From: Chondrus crispus
Taxonomy: Eukaryota > Rhodophyta > Florideophyceae > Gigartinales > Gigartinaceae
Assembly (NCBI RefSeq): GCF_000350225.1
Contig: NW_005179286.1
Span: 1-64,000, forward strand
DNA: 64,000 nucleotides
Direction: 5' to 3'
This document shows positions 31,171 through 44,570 of this stretch, piece by piece (the first letter of the stretch is position 1; each line of letters begins with the position of its first letter). The notes under the pieces are model-generated. The model had not been told where the DNA came from and searched no databases. It saw only the letters and a list, made by a program, of their open reading frames with translations. A program made the position numbers and the translations under genes.

Positions 31171-33745
31171 ATGCAATATACACCGGGGCCTCACGCCCCA
31201 TTGAAATCTTACTCCGCACGCACTCAGCTGACATGGGGTCAGAGGCGACAAACTCTGCAGTTGTTTGGTGCCTCAAATGACGGTTTCTTTGGTAAGCCTG
31301 AGATCAACAAAGAATCTAATCAACCATGGAATTCTCTAAACATTGCTTCTAAATTGAAGGTCTCTAAAGCTGCTGTCTCATCCTGGCGTAAAGAGTCCAT
31401 TAAGATAGCGTTAGTGAACACTTCTAGCAGAATGATCAAGAAATATGTCGAATGAGGAAGGGAAAGCACCCAGCTCTCGAAAATGCTTTAAACAAATACA
31501 TACATGAGCGTATTGTATATATGTAAGGAGAGTCTATTTTCAGGGAGGGAATTATGTCGAAGTCAGCGCAACATATTAGTTCCGAAATGGTTCACCAGCT
31601 CAAGATCAAACTTTCGGAAACACCCCTTTTATCTAATGTTACAAGAGGTCATATACAAAAAGACATCAAGTCCCTTGAAGATTCTAATGCAAGTTCCGGG
31701 TGGGTACGTAACTATATGAAACGAAACGGTTTCGTAAGCAGAAAAGATGCAGATCTTGTCGGGCATATCAAGGCACGAACACTTTTGAATGCACGTGACG
31801 AATTCAAGAGGTCTATGTGCAAGATGTCTATTGAGGATATATGCAATACGGATGAGACAGCAGTTTTATTCCGATCATTTCCTAGTCATGCAATTAGATC
31901 TCGGGCTCAACCGTCAAATCATGAAAGAGTCAATGATAGGCTTACCGCGGTTCTTACTGTATTTGCGGATGGAACAAAAATGACTTTAACAATCAAAGGA
32001 ACGGCCCACCGACCTCGATCCTTTCCCGGGCATTTCGACGCAATGAAAGATCTCGGAGTATTCAATCGAAGTCCAAGAAATTCATGGAACAGTGCTCATT
32101 TATGGACTCGTACTGTGCGTGGATTTAATAAGTCATCGGAATTTGAGAGTAGCGGGATAACGCCTGTAATAGATAACTGCTCAGCTCATGCAATTGATTA
32201 TTGCCAATTTGGAAACTACGAAGCTATAGTCCTACCCCCTAATATGACATCTGTATTGCAACCTGTGGATGCCGCCATCGGGATATCATTCAAATTCGGT
32301 TTCTGGCTGTAGTAGAACGTTCCGCTCTCGACCGGCTTCGGGTAGCGGGAGCTGCGACACGTCGTACTGTAGTTCGAAGCGTGCGAGACGCGACGAGTGC
32401 CGTGCACACGTGTAGTAAGAACCACAAAACAAGACAGAAGGGAGTTCGGTAGCTGGTTGGTAGAGGTTTTGGTAGAGCAGTGTGGGTTCGACACAACGAT
32501 GCCACGAAAGGCAGATCGACGTCCTCGACGTGGTAACTCGACGCCGTGCGGAGGCTACGTCGTCACGGAAGACGAATTCGGGCGCTATGCGGAGCGCTCG
32601 TCGTGCGTTACCCCTGCGGTGGAGGACTTCTCGTTGTACTCGATTTACAAAAGGGAAGACGAAAGCGTAGTCAGGAAAAAGACTTAGGCACAAAAACAAG
32701 GGACAAAGGGGTCGGCCCTCGAGATGATGCCACCGGTGATCGATGATCCCCTCGAGTCCTTCCCCTTTCCTACTTTATTATATTTACTACAGTAATTCCC
32801 GTTCTTACAGTGCCAGACTGTAACGGTACGACTACACGTCGGGCAGTAACGGTCCTGCACTTGGGCGCCAGCGAGGTACGCCGGTATGATATATTAGACG
32901 GTATGATTCGAGTACAGTACGTACACGGACGCGAATTGCGCTGCCCAACTTACCGGGCGATAAGGTAATTACCTTTCGAATTGGGAATTAACCAATGCGG
33001 TCCTTGTCATACACCATCGAGTGTTCGAGTACAGTATGTACACTAGTGGACACTTGGCGATATACCACAATGGCGTCTGTTAATCGACCATCTGATGGAA
33101 TACGTTAACAAGAATCTAACGTTACCAGAACAGGGCGACCTCATTTTAAACTATCGAAGACAGTCTCGACATTTGACGTTGTTTTAAGGATGGCACGTGC
33201 CTGTAATATGGTTCTGAAGTCCGTTGTTTTAAATGCATGGCTAAAGACCGACAATCTCTCCGCCGAAAATGCCCGATGTAAAGTCGTTGGCTGACACAAG
33301 TTCTGGGATTGTCAGTGCGGCTGCTCGCCCTGCCAATGGCTCTGTAACGAGCACAGAGAAGTCTATGGCTGCGCAGAGATCGTCGGTGTCTCAAAAGAAA
33401 GGAGAGGAGTTGCTGCATTCTCTTGCGACGGAGATTATACAGGGTGAAGAGAGGCAAGGTGAGGATTTCACTGAAAAGGAATGGGAATCAGGGAATGTCA
33501 CGCTGATGACTGAGGACTCCGCTTATTTGGCGGCTAAAAGTGCCATAGACGAGTTTACGGACGGTGATTTGGATGACTTTTTAGCAGTCGAGGATGGACT
33601 GCAGACCAGTGAGCCTGTTACAGAGGCAAATGGTGCAGCTGTTGCAGCGGCTGAAGGGCTTGCGGGTGTTGGGAAAACTACTGTACGTCAGTCTACGGAC
33701 GTTTCAGATGAAGACGATGGGTCTCATACACTGGATGAATCCTAG
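31171..33745 (+). pseudogene. pogo-3 (Tigger/Jerky-type) transposase, broken
   Basis: N-terminal helix-turn-helix at LNIASKLKVSKAAVSSWRKE; CENP-B-like second domain at SSGWVRNYMKRNGFVSRK. DDE_1 triad: DICNTDETAVLFRS, TPVIDNCSAHAIDYC and LPPNMTSVLQPVDAAIG. Coding resumes beyond the LTR-like block with FKLSKTVSTFDVVLRMA and NAWLKTDNLSAENARC, then an acidic Ser/Thr tail ending at 33745. Lesions: stop and frame change between 31453 and 31554, the LTR-like insertion after the third Asp, and a frame change near 33280. It differs from pogo-1/2 in lacking a coiled-coil tail. Family is confident from the triad. Confidence 0.8.
32308..33132. mobile_element. LTR-like block C inside pogo-3
   Basis: Begins TGTAGTAGAACGTT and ends AACGTTACCAGAACA. 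Internal order (GGTAGAGCAGTG, then GATCGACGTCCTCGACG, then an AT-rich TTTATTATATTTACTACAG tract) parallels solo LTRs A and B, so it is probably a diverged family member. No target duplication was found. Fossil; the boundaries and solo status are tentative. Confidence 0.45.
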
Positions 33746-34096
33746 CACGCCTTCATGGTTCTCTAACTAAGCTGCACTAGGCTGGGGAAAGTTTAAGAAG
33801 GAGCTTTCTATAATGCTCTCGCACTATCCAGAGCTCATGAAAGGATCGTCAGGTTATGAGTTGTTGAATGTCGTCGAGGTGAATCTTGATCGCGTCAATG
33901 TTCCACGTAAGAAGCGTTCCAAACAGACCAATATTAGTTATTCTTTTAGCCCTGTAGACGAATAAACTGAGTGTGGATCCTGAGTCCAAATTGATGCAGC
34001 CATGACCCCCCTTTAGGCATTCAAAAATGGGGCTCTCTACAATGAACTGGTGTAGATTGTTGTTCACTGTACTAAAATCTTCAGTCTAGTGCACCC

Positions 34097-36975
34097 GTTC
34101 ACTGTACAAAATACAGTATGGGTAGGTTTCCACTTTTAAATGACATTACCTCACAATTCAAACTTTCGAAGTTAGCACCACCCCCACTATAAAGAGTATC
34201 CGTTCTTTCGATTGGTCATGTTTGTTTTGAAATCCGCCACATAGAAATTCGTGCTTCATGAGTATCCAGAGAGGGGTCTGGCCTTGGCCAGAGAAACTGA
34301 AGTTGCCAGGAACACGGAGCAAACTCCAAATCATTGCCAGATGAGGCCGGCAGCAAAAGCATTCCCGAAACATTTCGAGTTGGGTGGGGGCCGCAAGGGC
34401 CTTGTTGTGACGGTTCTACAGTGTCATTGCATGGAAGAAATCGCATCCACAAAGCTGCGGAGTCTCGATGTTCCCCTTGAACCTTCGAGAATGTCTACCG
34501 TTCAGCCCATCGACCTGTCCAGAACCAGCTTCAGAGTCGAATTGCGAGAAGCTGAAGAGATGGAGTACGACCAGGACCATGAGAAATCCCAACCAGAGAG
34601 CATCATAGATGCTGAGGATCTGGTAGAATGCGATCTTGCGCGCGGGCGTGGCGAAAAGGAAGTTGATGACGAAGACAGCATTGATTACGAGATGGAGAGA
34701 TACGAAAGTATAGAGGATTCCAGTTCCTCTTCATCTTTATCCACGTTGTTGTCTTTTTCCTTCTCTGAAAGCAATGACCATGATGTGGACGTTGAAGATC
34801 TAGAGGCCCCGCCGCTGTCTAAAAAAGCTCGCAAGCACTTTCACTCGAGCATTGCGAGATGCCCTCATGCTGCATGCAAGCTCCCCAACGGAGAAAGAGT
34901 TGCGGCATCCTTCGCCAGTATGAACGTCGAACGACGGACCAGCTTTTTACGATCGGCTATATTGACTACATGTGCTCTCCCAGTCACTATCAATACGTTT
35001 AACAAAGACCCCGGGGCCAGCGAGCGCCAACGAAATACGTCAAAACGTGCCTCTGAAGGAGAGCCTCGGCCGGAGCGATCGAGAATGATTTACGGTCTAC
35101 GCGGCGTTCGCATGTGCCGTCCAGCTTTTGCTGCAGTTGTGCAGCTAAGTAAAAGCACAACTGCGAAGTATGTCGCGAAGGTTACCTCCCAATAATCTGT
35201 CGTGCCACCCAAGAGCGACACACGCCTGAGGGGAATTAGAAAGCACGGTGTCCAGAGACGTGCCTTGCGGGCGTTTTTCATCAGCTACGGAAACGATTAC
35301 GGTCTAGAATCACCTGTCGGTCGTCATAGCACAAGTCAAAAGTCGTGTCGAATTCTGGCAGTCGGCACAACCATGTCATGTGTCTACAATGCATACGTTT
35401 CGGCCTGGCCTAGTTTCATCACCGCAGCTGGCGAAGAAGGGTGGGCAACTATTCCGCAAAAGCCGTTGAAAAAGCGTCTGTTCTGCCGTTACTGAAACCT
35501 TGACTCTCAAGAGCTTCGCATCGCAGCCGGCGGAAGCGATTTTTGTGACTTGTGTACATCGATCCGGGAGCAAATAAATGCTCTTGATTTCGTAAGCCTC
35601 TGCTGTCTCGCTCGTCATTTTTTCATTGCCCCACATCGCGATAAATCATATCGCGAATTTCAGAAGTACAAGAGAACTCAGCGAATGTGGGACAGTATCC
35701 CGGACGATGAATTTTTTCTAACTTTGCAGAGAAACCGCGCCCACTCACGTCACTTCGTATTCGACTTTGCGGAGAAAGTGCTACTCCCTCGACTTTTACG
35801 ACAGCCTGGACAAATTAGTTATCTTGTTGGTATGTGCTTTGACATGTTTGGTGTCTCGAGCAGCCGTAAAAAGATCAACTACGTCTTTGGCCTGCCGGAG
35901 GGGCATTGGCCCAACAACAAAACCGCAAACTCTGTTTTGACCATGTTGTCCCACTGCCTTGAACATCCAGATGAAAGAGAGCGAGCCGGAGGAAATTTGT
36001 ACTTGACCGCTGACAATTGCGCAGCCCAGAACAAAAACAGATTTGTGATGTGGTTCTGCGCTTAGCTCGTCCTGTCTGGCAGGGAACAGAATGTAGTCCC
36101 GAATTTTCTCGCGGTGGGGCATACAAAGAACGTCTGCGATGGCGCTTTCGGTCATGTGAAGAGATTGTTGGGTCGAAGTGATGCGTGGACACCGGCAGAC
36201 ATGATGAGAACCATCAAGAATAGCAGCAAGACGACAGAATGCGTGCCGTCGGTTTCAGTCGAGTGGTGCGACGGAAGGCGATGCTGGAGCTCTTTTTCAA
36301 AATTCCTGCCAAGTTCGCATTTGGGCAGTATCAGGAGTTTACCTTTGAGAAGAGCAGCCCTGGCCTAGTCAAGGCGCGAGCACTGTCAACATCGAGCACT
36401 TTTAACGCCTTCAACCTGTTGCGAAGGACTAAGGGCGGTATTAACGCGAAGGGAGAGACAGGGGCAGCCGTGACCCCTGATGAGACTCTGCGAATGGATT
36501 GCGATGCGTGGGATGCGCTACTGGAAGATGAATCTTTATGCACGCCAATCACCTCTCTAGCAGATGTATACTCTGCACATCATTGAACCACGTATTTGTA
36601 CTTCAATACCACCATTGTAGAGCCTTACATTAAGGACGCAAATAGGAAGGAGCAGTACTTCGCAGACGGCAGGGAGGACCTTCTGTAAGCCAAATGCAGT
36701 AAAATGGCTGTAACTCGACAACACGAATAGTTTTTGCCAATCAGCGAAGCGCATGTGAAAGCTGGCGTTCTCTTCTACAAATACGGTCATTCCAGTGAAA
36801 CTTGCAAAAACACGTTTGGGTCTATAACTTTCGTCGGGAATTTGTGAGGTAGTGCCATTTAAAATTGAAACCCTACCCATATGTATTTCTACACCAAAAA
36901 CCCATATGTGGTACCCGTTTGTGAATTTGGAGTTCACTTTAAGGAGAGATTTCACTATATCGGTGTTCACTGAAT
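34097..36975 (+). mobile_element. DNA transposon with DUF7869-like protein
   Basis: Inverted repeats of about 47 bp at 34110-34156 and 36842-36888. Both contain (read inward) TATGGGTAGG(G)TTTC..TTTTAAATG.CA.TACCTCAC. They enclose a single plus-strand coding region. The combination of terminal inverted repeats with one DDE-like protein defines it as a DNA transposon. Target duplication not resolved. Confidence 0.65.
34251..36586 (+). pseudogene. DUF7869-like transposase, broken
   Basis: Coding runs through several frames. N-terminal part: acidic, Ser-rich (EDSIDYEMERYESIEDSS), then YGLRGVRMCRPAFAAVV, like the short domain before DUF7869. The later part has HFVFDFAEKVLLPRL, LYLTADNCAAQNKNRFVMWF and VGHTKNVCDGAFGHVKRL. 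These three blocks (Asp; Asp-Asn-Cys with QNKNR; GHTKN..D..FG..K) are, from memory, the hallmark of the family deposited as DUF7869, which spans oomycetes, algae and animals and looks like a DDE/RNase H-fold transposase. Lesions include a stop after 35195, frame changes near 35500 and 36215, and a stop at about 36063 between the two core motifs. The last part ends ITSLADVYSAHH. Catalysis is inferred, not shown. Confidence 0.6.
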
Positions 36976-37157
36976 CGCACACTTACTCTCTGAACGGGAA
37001 AGCAGAAGAAACACAACAATACTGTCGTGTGTTACCGTACAGTTGTGAAACAGCAATTGGATTTGACGGGTGAAAGGACATGGATGCGGCGATGAATAGG
37101 AATGCGCATAATGCGAAATGAGAAAGGGCCCAGTAATCTGGGAGACACACAATCAGA
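36587..37157. other. Right flank of the DUF7869-like element
   Basis: Holds the right inverted repeat of that element and then unassigned DNA up to the Copia LTR. No gene. Confidence 0.4.
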
Positions 37158-37523
37158 TGAGCGCTCAGCGAAACATGCGATAAAGGAATGCACAAACCCT
37201 TGGAACACAATGCAGGAAGCTGAATTGTGCCCGCTGATGTCACGCGCGAATTGTGCATGCGAATGGGCGGGAAAATGCGCGCCCTGCAAATGCCAAATGC
37301 ACATGGCAAAGAGCATTGCAGCGAGAAAGAACCGAGGCGAGCATTACGCACTAGATAAACAGCGACAGGCATTTAAGCAGAAGAGAACGAGCGAAGAAAA
37401 AGAGAGCGAGCCACGAGAGCCAGCACCAGTGCTGAAACACCTTGCCACCTCCCGTCCCTCAGTGTTCAATTCCCATCCATATTCCGATAAGCTTCTGTAT
37501 CCCTAATCAGCTCCCTATGTCCA
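37158..37523 (+). repeat. Copia-A 5' LTR
   Basis: Direct repeat partner of 41459-41834; shares CCCTCAGTGTTCAATTCCCA and AAGCTTCTGTATCCC near the 3' edge. Confidence 0.8.
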
Positions 37524-37612
37524 ATCCGTCGTAGTTATGGGCCCAGCCGCCCCACGTGCGCATACATCTCATTTCAGTCCGCCAAAGTTAACAAGTGAAA
37601 GGGACAAATATC

Positions 37613-37661
37613 AATAGAGAGTGGCTGTAAAGACGTCAGGTCTTTACAGCCCCTCTTTATT
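37613..37661. repeat. Quasi-palindrome, 22-bp arms, 5-nt loop
   Basis: Arms 37613-37634 and 37640-37661 pair at 20 of 22 positions; the inner 11 bp (GCTGTAAAGAC) are perfect. Confidence 0.85.
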
Positions 37662-37665
37662 AATA

Positions 37666-37724
37666 TTGCGTAAAATTTAACCATTTGAATCCAGCCTGGA
37701 TGCAAATGGTTAAATTTTACGCAA
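37666..37724. repeat. Near-perfect palindrome, 29-bp arms, 1-nt loop
   Basis: Arms 37666-37694 and 37696-37724 pair with one mismatch; outer part TTGCGTAAAATTTAACC. It lies 4 bp from the previous quasi-palindrome. Confidence 0.95.
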
Positions 37725-40700
37725 AGGGTGGAAAAAATCGCCCGAAAAGAATTCTGAATGCCCTCGCACTCACTTTGTATTTTCCAGTGGAACGCAATCA
37801 CAGGAACATCATCGATACCGCAGTTCAGAGTCATCAAATTTCCCTCAACGTAGACGACGATAATGAGGAAAGCAGCATTACCGCGATAGGCAGCATTCAA
37901 TTTAAACGGCTTGAAGAAGTTGTGAACTTCGTAGCAAAAGTACACCCACAGATGGGATACGTCGTTTTGTAAAATTCTCAAAAAACATTCATCAATGCAT
38001 GAGGACGAACAACTTGTAGAAGCCACACACTTTTGCTCGGAAATTACAAGGCATGGCAAAGCAATACTTCAATATGAGTAGCTCTGCCTACGGAGAGAAT
38101 GAAAGTCAAAATTTCGCTGTTCTACTTCTTGAGAATGCGAAACTACCAGCGTCAACGTTCAATAACATAGTGACACAACTCATCACGAAATCGACGAATA
38201 GGGGGGCAGCACTGAAACAATTCACAGTCCTTGTTCCAATGTACAAATTCAATGAGCTCCTTACTCAATGCCCTGAAACATCCCACGCGTTATCTGAATG
38301 GAATTCTTCAAACACGTCAACACGCAAGGTCCAAACAAGGCAGACTCACCAGCTCTTGACACAAGCGATGAAAGTAATCGAAATGACGGAAAAGACAGCA
38401 GAATTCGCAGGCAAAACTTGGACCGATGGGAACCAACAGGAAGGCCTATCGCTCTCCTTCATACTGCACGAGCTGTCACAGCATCTACGGTAGACGCCAT
38501 CTGCGACATCAAAGCTGATGAGGACATTATCACGCCCAACAGGTCTGTTCAATTCGCCAAAAATATGGTAGAATATGATACAAACAAACGAGGATCGATG
38601 ATGATGAAAAGAAAAGTGATTGATGGTGGCTATCAATATGCACAGCGTAAGAAGGCATACATAGCGCTAGGTACTGGAAAGAAGAAGGACAGCGTCTGTA
38701 TTGCTTGTAAGAAGACCGGTCATTGGAAGGGTGACTATGTTTGCGATAATCACCCACTCCATAAACAATGGTCAGTGAAACAAGGTACATGCGTCAGGGT
38801 TGAGGATGACGCTGCCCCAGAAAAGATGGGCCAGTATTTTCACGAAACGGATCCGTTTCACTCCAGGCTGATCCAAACCCCATCATTGATGAAGGAGCCC
38901 CTACCTCTACCGGAGCCATCTACAACGCAGCCACCATTTGCGACCTCATCGGTATTCAACAGTCACTAGACCCACCACGCGAGACCTATGTGCATGGTTA
39001 GGCCCAGAAATGTCACGATCCCCGCCCTATTGTGGCCTTATGGACATTGACTGTAATGTATATCCACGGACATCTGATAGCGCTGATTTTAGACTTGGTA
39101 AGGGGAGAATCACCCCTTATATTAGGACTCCACGCGACACAGTACGCGAACATAATCAATACAGAGGGCCGAAAGCGTGTGGAACTTAAGCGGCCAACTG
39201 ATGTTCGAACCCTGGCGTTATTTACATACGTCGGATCGGAAGATATTCAAGGTCATACAAAGCGAATACACCTTGAAATAATCCCCCACGCAAACGCCTC
39301 GGTAACTACGCTGATGGCGAACATCAGGCAGCTCGGCACGCGTAAGCCTCTCGCTCTGTCAAAAAAACTGCACCGCTTTACCCATTCTCCGACTGACGAG
39401 CTCAAGGGCATACGGCGAACTGCTGGCATCTTAAATCCGGACATCTCAAGAGCAATCGACACAGTTCATGGTGAATGTGAAGTCTGCTCCATAAATGGCA
39501 GGCCAGCGAGTATGCAAAAACTCTCGCTCACATACGTCAATGGGGCTTTGAATCTTGAAATGTAAACGGACTTTTAGCAATGCGAAATCAAAGGTTCAAA
39601 ATATATCCTTTTTAACATGACGGACAGAAGCACGGGATGGTCAGAAATGAAGATTGTGAAGCGCCAAAACATCGATACAATGATTAGAAGTGTCAAATGT
39701 GAACTTATATGCGTACACGGGGCCCCTGATGCCCTTTTGGCAGATGCTGCGTACGACAAGCCGTACTTCCATCACTTTCTCAAGCAACACAACGTCCAAT
39801 ATAAGCCCCGCCCATCTCGGCGACATAACAAATTGGGAGCAGTCGAACCCAAGAACGGGACCATCAAGACATTCATCCAGCGTCTCGACAGCGATGATAC
39901 AAATGAAGATGCTGGAACCATCGTAGCCCGAGCCGTATTTTTGTTCAACATATTTTCAGGCCCAAAAAAACTCAGCTCATTCTAGCTAGCGAAGGGCTAC
40001 ACACCATCCCTGCTCGGCATGCCAAGCTCATGTGTCACCCCGGAATTGTTACAAGGGCACAAGGAGCAAGTTGCGACCCGCGCATTACAAACGCTATTGC
40101 AGAGCAAGAGTCCCAACCTCCTTCACCGCGACGAACTGCAAGAGGGAGACCTCATCTGGGTGTACTACGAAACATCAAGCAAATCTAAAACCAAGGGCTG
40201 GGTTAAGGCAACTGTCGTAGAAGCACAAGTCCACCGTGTTATTGCTCCCCGCTCAAAGAAGGGACCTCCGATGCGAGTTGTGTACGAAGATGTACGCATT
40301 GCGCCACACAGTGAACTAACTCAAGAGCTTATGGCCATACCGTTAGAGGACGAACTCGCGATTGATGACTGTTATGAAGCGGAAGCACACACAGAAGCGA
40401 TGCATGACATAACAAGAGACAGTTGTTCGCCGGACAGGGGGCGGATAACATCAATGGGAATGCGATTCCAGCCATGTACGGCTTACACATCTCCAAATCA
40501 CTTCTTGTCCACACCCAATCGTCAGTCTCGACTACTATGGAAGAAAATGCAGCCGCAGACATCGGCAACGTCACAATATCCAGGCTTCCTCCACCAAACA
40601 CAGTTCTTCTGTCTGATCGGGCAAGGGTACTACAAAGCATCTCGGATACAATAGGGAAGGCGCAGGTTAACCGCAGTAAGCTAAACTTTGCTCCTTCTTG

Positions 40701-41458
40701 AATAGTTGAGGAGGCTTTCGACAAAGAGCACTCCTACAATTGCTAAGACGCGTACGAAAAATTTGATGAGTCAGCTGTGCCACTAAACGCAAACGTTATT
40801 TCGTCTCATGTGATTTATAAGTTTAAGACTAGCGAAGATGGTTCATATACCCTCAAAGCGAGGATCGTTCCACATGGCAACCGAGACGTCGAAAAGGATA
40901 ATATTGGGAAGGATTCCTCCACAGCTCAATTCGACGTAGTCCGCATAATGCTTGCCGTATGTACTTTCATTGGTTTAAGTCTAACCATTGCCGAAGTTAA
41001 AGGCGCTTACCTACAAAGCGGACCAATACAGCGAGAAATATTCGTGAGGCCACCACGGGAATGGATCAGGAAGCGAGGTTGTTTATGGAAACTAAAGAAG
41101 CTCCCTTATGGAATCATAAAAGCGGGAAGACAATGGCCGAAAGAGGTGGAGGAATGGATGCTATCCACAGCAGGGATTGACAGAATTCGGGAACTGAACC
41201 AATTATACGTGCGTCCAGACAGCATCAGAAGAATCATACTTATTATCACCAAAGTCACGGATGATTTCATATGCGGAGGGTCGATTGAAACAATGAGAAA
41301 TTTCATTGAAGATCTGAAGAAGAGGTTCGAAGCGGGCAAGTCATCATAGATGGCAAGTTTTTATTCAACGGTTGTGAAGTGAAACAAGATCACGTGAGAT
41401 CTATTAAGCTATCAATGAAGAGCTACATGGCAGTACTTAGAGAGATACCACTTACATG

Positions 41459-41834
41459 TGAGCCGCGAAAGGAACTCAGCAAAACATGCGATAAAGGAAT
41501 GTACAAACCCTTGGCACACAATTCAGGAAACTGAATTGTGCCCGCTAATGTCACGCGCGAATTGTGCATGCAAATGGGCGGGAGAAAGCGCGCTCTGCAA
41601 AAAACAAATGCACATGGCAAAGAGCATTCCAGCGAGAAAGAACCGAGGCAAGAATTATGCACCAGATGAACAGCGATAAGCATTTAAGCAGAAGAGAACG
41701 AGCGAAGAAAAAGAGAGCGAGCCCAGAGAGCCAGCACCAGTGCTGAACCACCTTGCCACCTCCCGTCCCTCAGTGTTCAATTCCCATCGATATTCCGATA
41801 AGCTTCTGTATCCCTAATCAGCTCCCTATGTCCA
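41459..41834 (+). repeat. Copia-A 3' LTR
   Basis: Direct repeat partner of 37158-37523. Confidence 0.8.
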
Positions 41835-44570
41835 ACCATTCGATAACAGTACAGTATGACAGCAAAGTGGATAGGTTTCAAAGCCCGCTCCGTCTCAAGT
41901 AAACTACGCCGTCGGAGTCACAGGTTCTTCCACCAGTCAGGTTATAGGCCCTTTTTTCCCACGCTACCCTGCAATCTCCCTCCACTTCCCTTAACCTGTG
42001 CTACACCGATCGACCCCATACCACCCACCCCTCCTAACTGGCACTCCGCCGACACCACCGACAATCCCTAGTACCCAATTGGCTCTTCGTCGATCGCCCT
42101 ATCCCCAACCGCCCTCATCCCCCATTCACACCGGAATTACCTACTCGCCACCGACGAGCACGACGCTGTGCCGTCCGACAATCAGAAAAAGATCGCCAAG
42201 CCGAACTCGAGAATCTACCCAATAATCTCTATCGCCGAGCCCTCCTTGAATCGGATAATATGGAGAACCACCTCTCCAACCCCATTGGAACTGATCTGTC
42301 GAGGCTTTCGGTCGTGGCACTCACCTTCATCAACTACAAAGACCGGCTCACTACCGCCCGCTTCGTGGATATCTTGAATTATTGCGCCGCACACCTAACC
42401 CACTAAGTGGCTATTCCTCCAGATAAATCCGCTGCACGGATTCACACTACAAGATCTCCGTACTTCCTTGCCCTTTTTCATCAAAGTCTTTTGGATGAAG
42501 TTCGAATGCATCTCATGAACGCCGGCCTGTAAGGAAGTCCGTTGCCAACACCTCACGTCCATCACGGCCACTAACCCTTCAAATGCCCTGTCCTTTCTCA
42601 CGGATCTTGCCAGAGACACAACAGTCCGCCCTGGGTGGTCTCTAACTGAGTACATCGCAGCCCACCATGAAATTCGCAACGCATGATGACCTCCAATTAC
42701 GCCAGAATCGTACGCCCGTCAAACGGTGCACAGTTCCTCCTTGACGTGCTTCGTACTCACCCTGACGCTGCTCAGCTTGCCATCACCATGCAACCACAAC
42801 TTGCTACCCACACCTCCATCGAACAAGTGGAAGCCGAACTAACACATGCAGAACATTTCTTTTCACAGAGTTCTGCGCTCTTCAGCCACTACACCCACAA
42901 CCAAAAACGTACCTCAACCCCCCAAGCGACCCAGCCCACCAACATCAGCACCAATGGGATGCACCACAGGGGCAAACACCTCGCGGCGGCACACGAGCTC
43001 GCCGCCCCGCAGGCTGGAAAGTAAGGTGGTGTCCCTTTCACGGCTCCCCCACACACAACACGGCCGAGTGCCACTCTAAAGTACGCGACATACAACTTCA
43101 TATCCACACCCCATCACACACCTAGCTTTACTCATCCCAACCAAGGACACAGGCTAATTGACAGCAACAGGACTTTGGCAACCCAAGCTTCCCGGCCTTC
43201 AGATAAGATACATAATCCTCCAAGCGGTACAAGCTACTGGCGGCCAGCATTACCACTCGCTTTCAATTCTTCGCCCAACTCCCGGAATTGAATCAGTGGG
43301 TTACATTTAACATCGTAGCCCCCAATCACCAGTCACCTCATCATCCTGAGCAGACCTTAAGACCATAACGAGGCCAACAGCTCCTTCTTGTATGTACTTG
43401 ACTCGGGCGCCTTTTTTATCTATCTCACTTCCCACCTTCCCCACATGCAACGTTCTTCAGGATCAACCTTCACTGTTACCGGAAAACCTTCACCCATAAC
43501 GCACTGCCGTCAAATCACATTGATTCCGCCCCCAGCACAACTCATATCCCTCTCCATATCCCCACCTCAAACAGAACCTCATTTCAATTCCTCAAATTGC
43601 AGCCATGTATCTCACTCTCTTCCAAGGCTCCGGTGCCTACATCTGCACAATGCTTCCCACCCGCAACCCTGCATCGTTTATCGCCACCGCAACGCTGTAA
43701 ATGGTATTTACCGTATGGAAACAACTCCTCTCCCTCCAAACAGATACATATCACAAGTCATACTACAATATTTCCGGCGGTCCAAACCCCACCGTATTAC
43801 CAACCTACACCCATACCCAAAACCCGCCTACCTCTCGCACAACAACGCGCATACGAACGGACCCGCCAATTTCCAGCGGTCACTTCACCCCTCAGCAACT
43901 CTCTACCTCCACCAACATCCCCATCACCTCACAAAAACCGCACCATCGCCGTCGATTTTGGTCTGCTACCCGCGTCAACTCCGCTTCTTACCACTATCAC
44001 CTCAAATTCGACCACATCCACCTCACAAAACTTCACTATATGGCCGTCCGACTCCTCATTCCGGATCTTTCATCAAAATTCTTCCAACCACAGCCCTCGC
44101 CTTCGTGCTCAGGGTGCGCGGTCCGCAAGCGGCGCAATGTACGGTTCAGAAAAGGACGCGCTCCTGAAAACCGCGGAAAGCACCTGCACACCGACATATG
44201 TGGTCCTATCTCCCCCTTTCCATGAACAAACACCGATAAAGACTCACTGTCATCCACAAAGGAAGCTGGAAACTCTTCCCTCACTTTCTCTCTAGCCGCT
44301 CCGAAACGGCCAAACTCATCATGCCCGTCGTTAGTGACGTTTCGCGCCATACTCCGTACCGTGTGCACAAAATCACCTCTGACAATGCAAAAGAATACCT
44401 CTTCACCACCTTCACCTAATTTTATGACGCCCACTACACCCTTTCTCGCACTCCAATCCCTCATACCCACAAGAAAACGGTCTGGCCGAGCTCATCAACC
44501 AAACTCTCTTCGACAACTGTCGAGCTGCCCTTGCCTCCTCTCCAATGCCATCTCAGTACTTGAAACATGC

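Larger units (their letters stand above)
30744..34069 (+). mobile_element. pogo-3: Tigger-like pogo DNA transposon
   Basis: Inverted subterminal sequence: 30786-30812 (CATTGTAAAAGGCCCCATTTT) matches the complement of about 34021-34046 (CATTGTAGAGAGCCCCATTTT). The right terminus reads CAGT when viewed inward and is followed by TA, as in Tigger elements; the left terminus at CAGT (30744) lacks an obvious TA. It contains one plus-strand transposase gene interrupted by LTR-like DNA (32308-33132). Ends are approximate. Confidence 0.6.
37158..41834 (+). mobile_element. Copia-A: Ty1/Copia retrotransposon with both LTRs
   Basis: LTRs at 37158-37523 and 41459-41834 (TGAGC ... TGTCCA), by eye about 90% alike, so an old insertion. 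Between them in Copia order: gag (from about 38050), CCHC knuckle (CIACKKTGHWKGDYVC), GAG-pre-integrase (HRFTHSPTDELKGI, CEVCSINGRP), integrase core (TDRSTGWSEMKIV, EPKNGTIKTFIQR), and reverse transcriptase of the RVT_2 type (SHVIYKF, ARIVPHGN, LTIAEVKGAYLQ, VTDDFICGG). Integrase before reverse transcriptase places it in Copia. RNase H is not evident. Broken, with roughly eight to ten interruptions. No clear target duplication. Confidence 0.85.

Noticed and set aside
43388-44295. Several overlapping 170-260 residue plus-strand frames rich in Pro/Thr/His
   Set aside because: They arise from the C-rich, stop-poor Copia-B sequence; only the frame segments with Copia landmarks were used.
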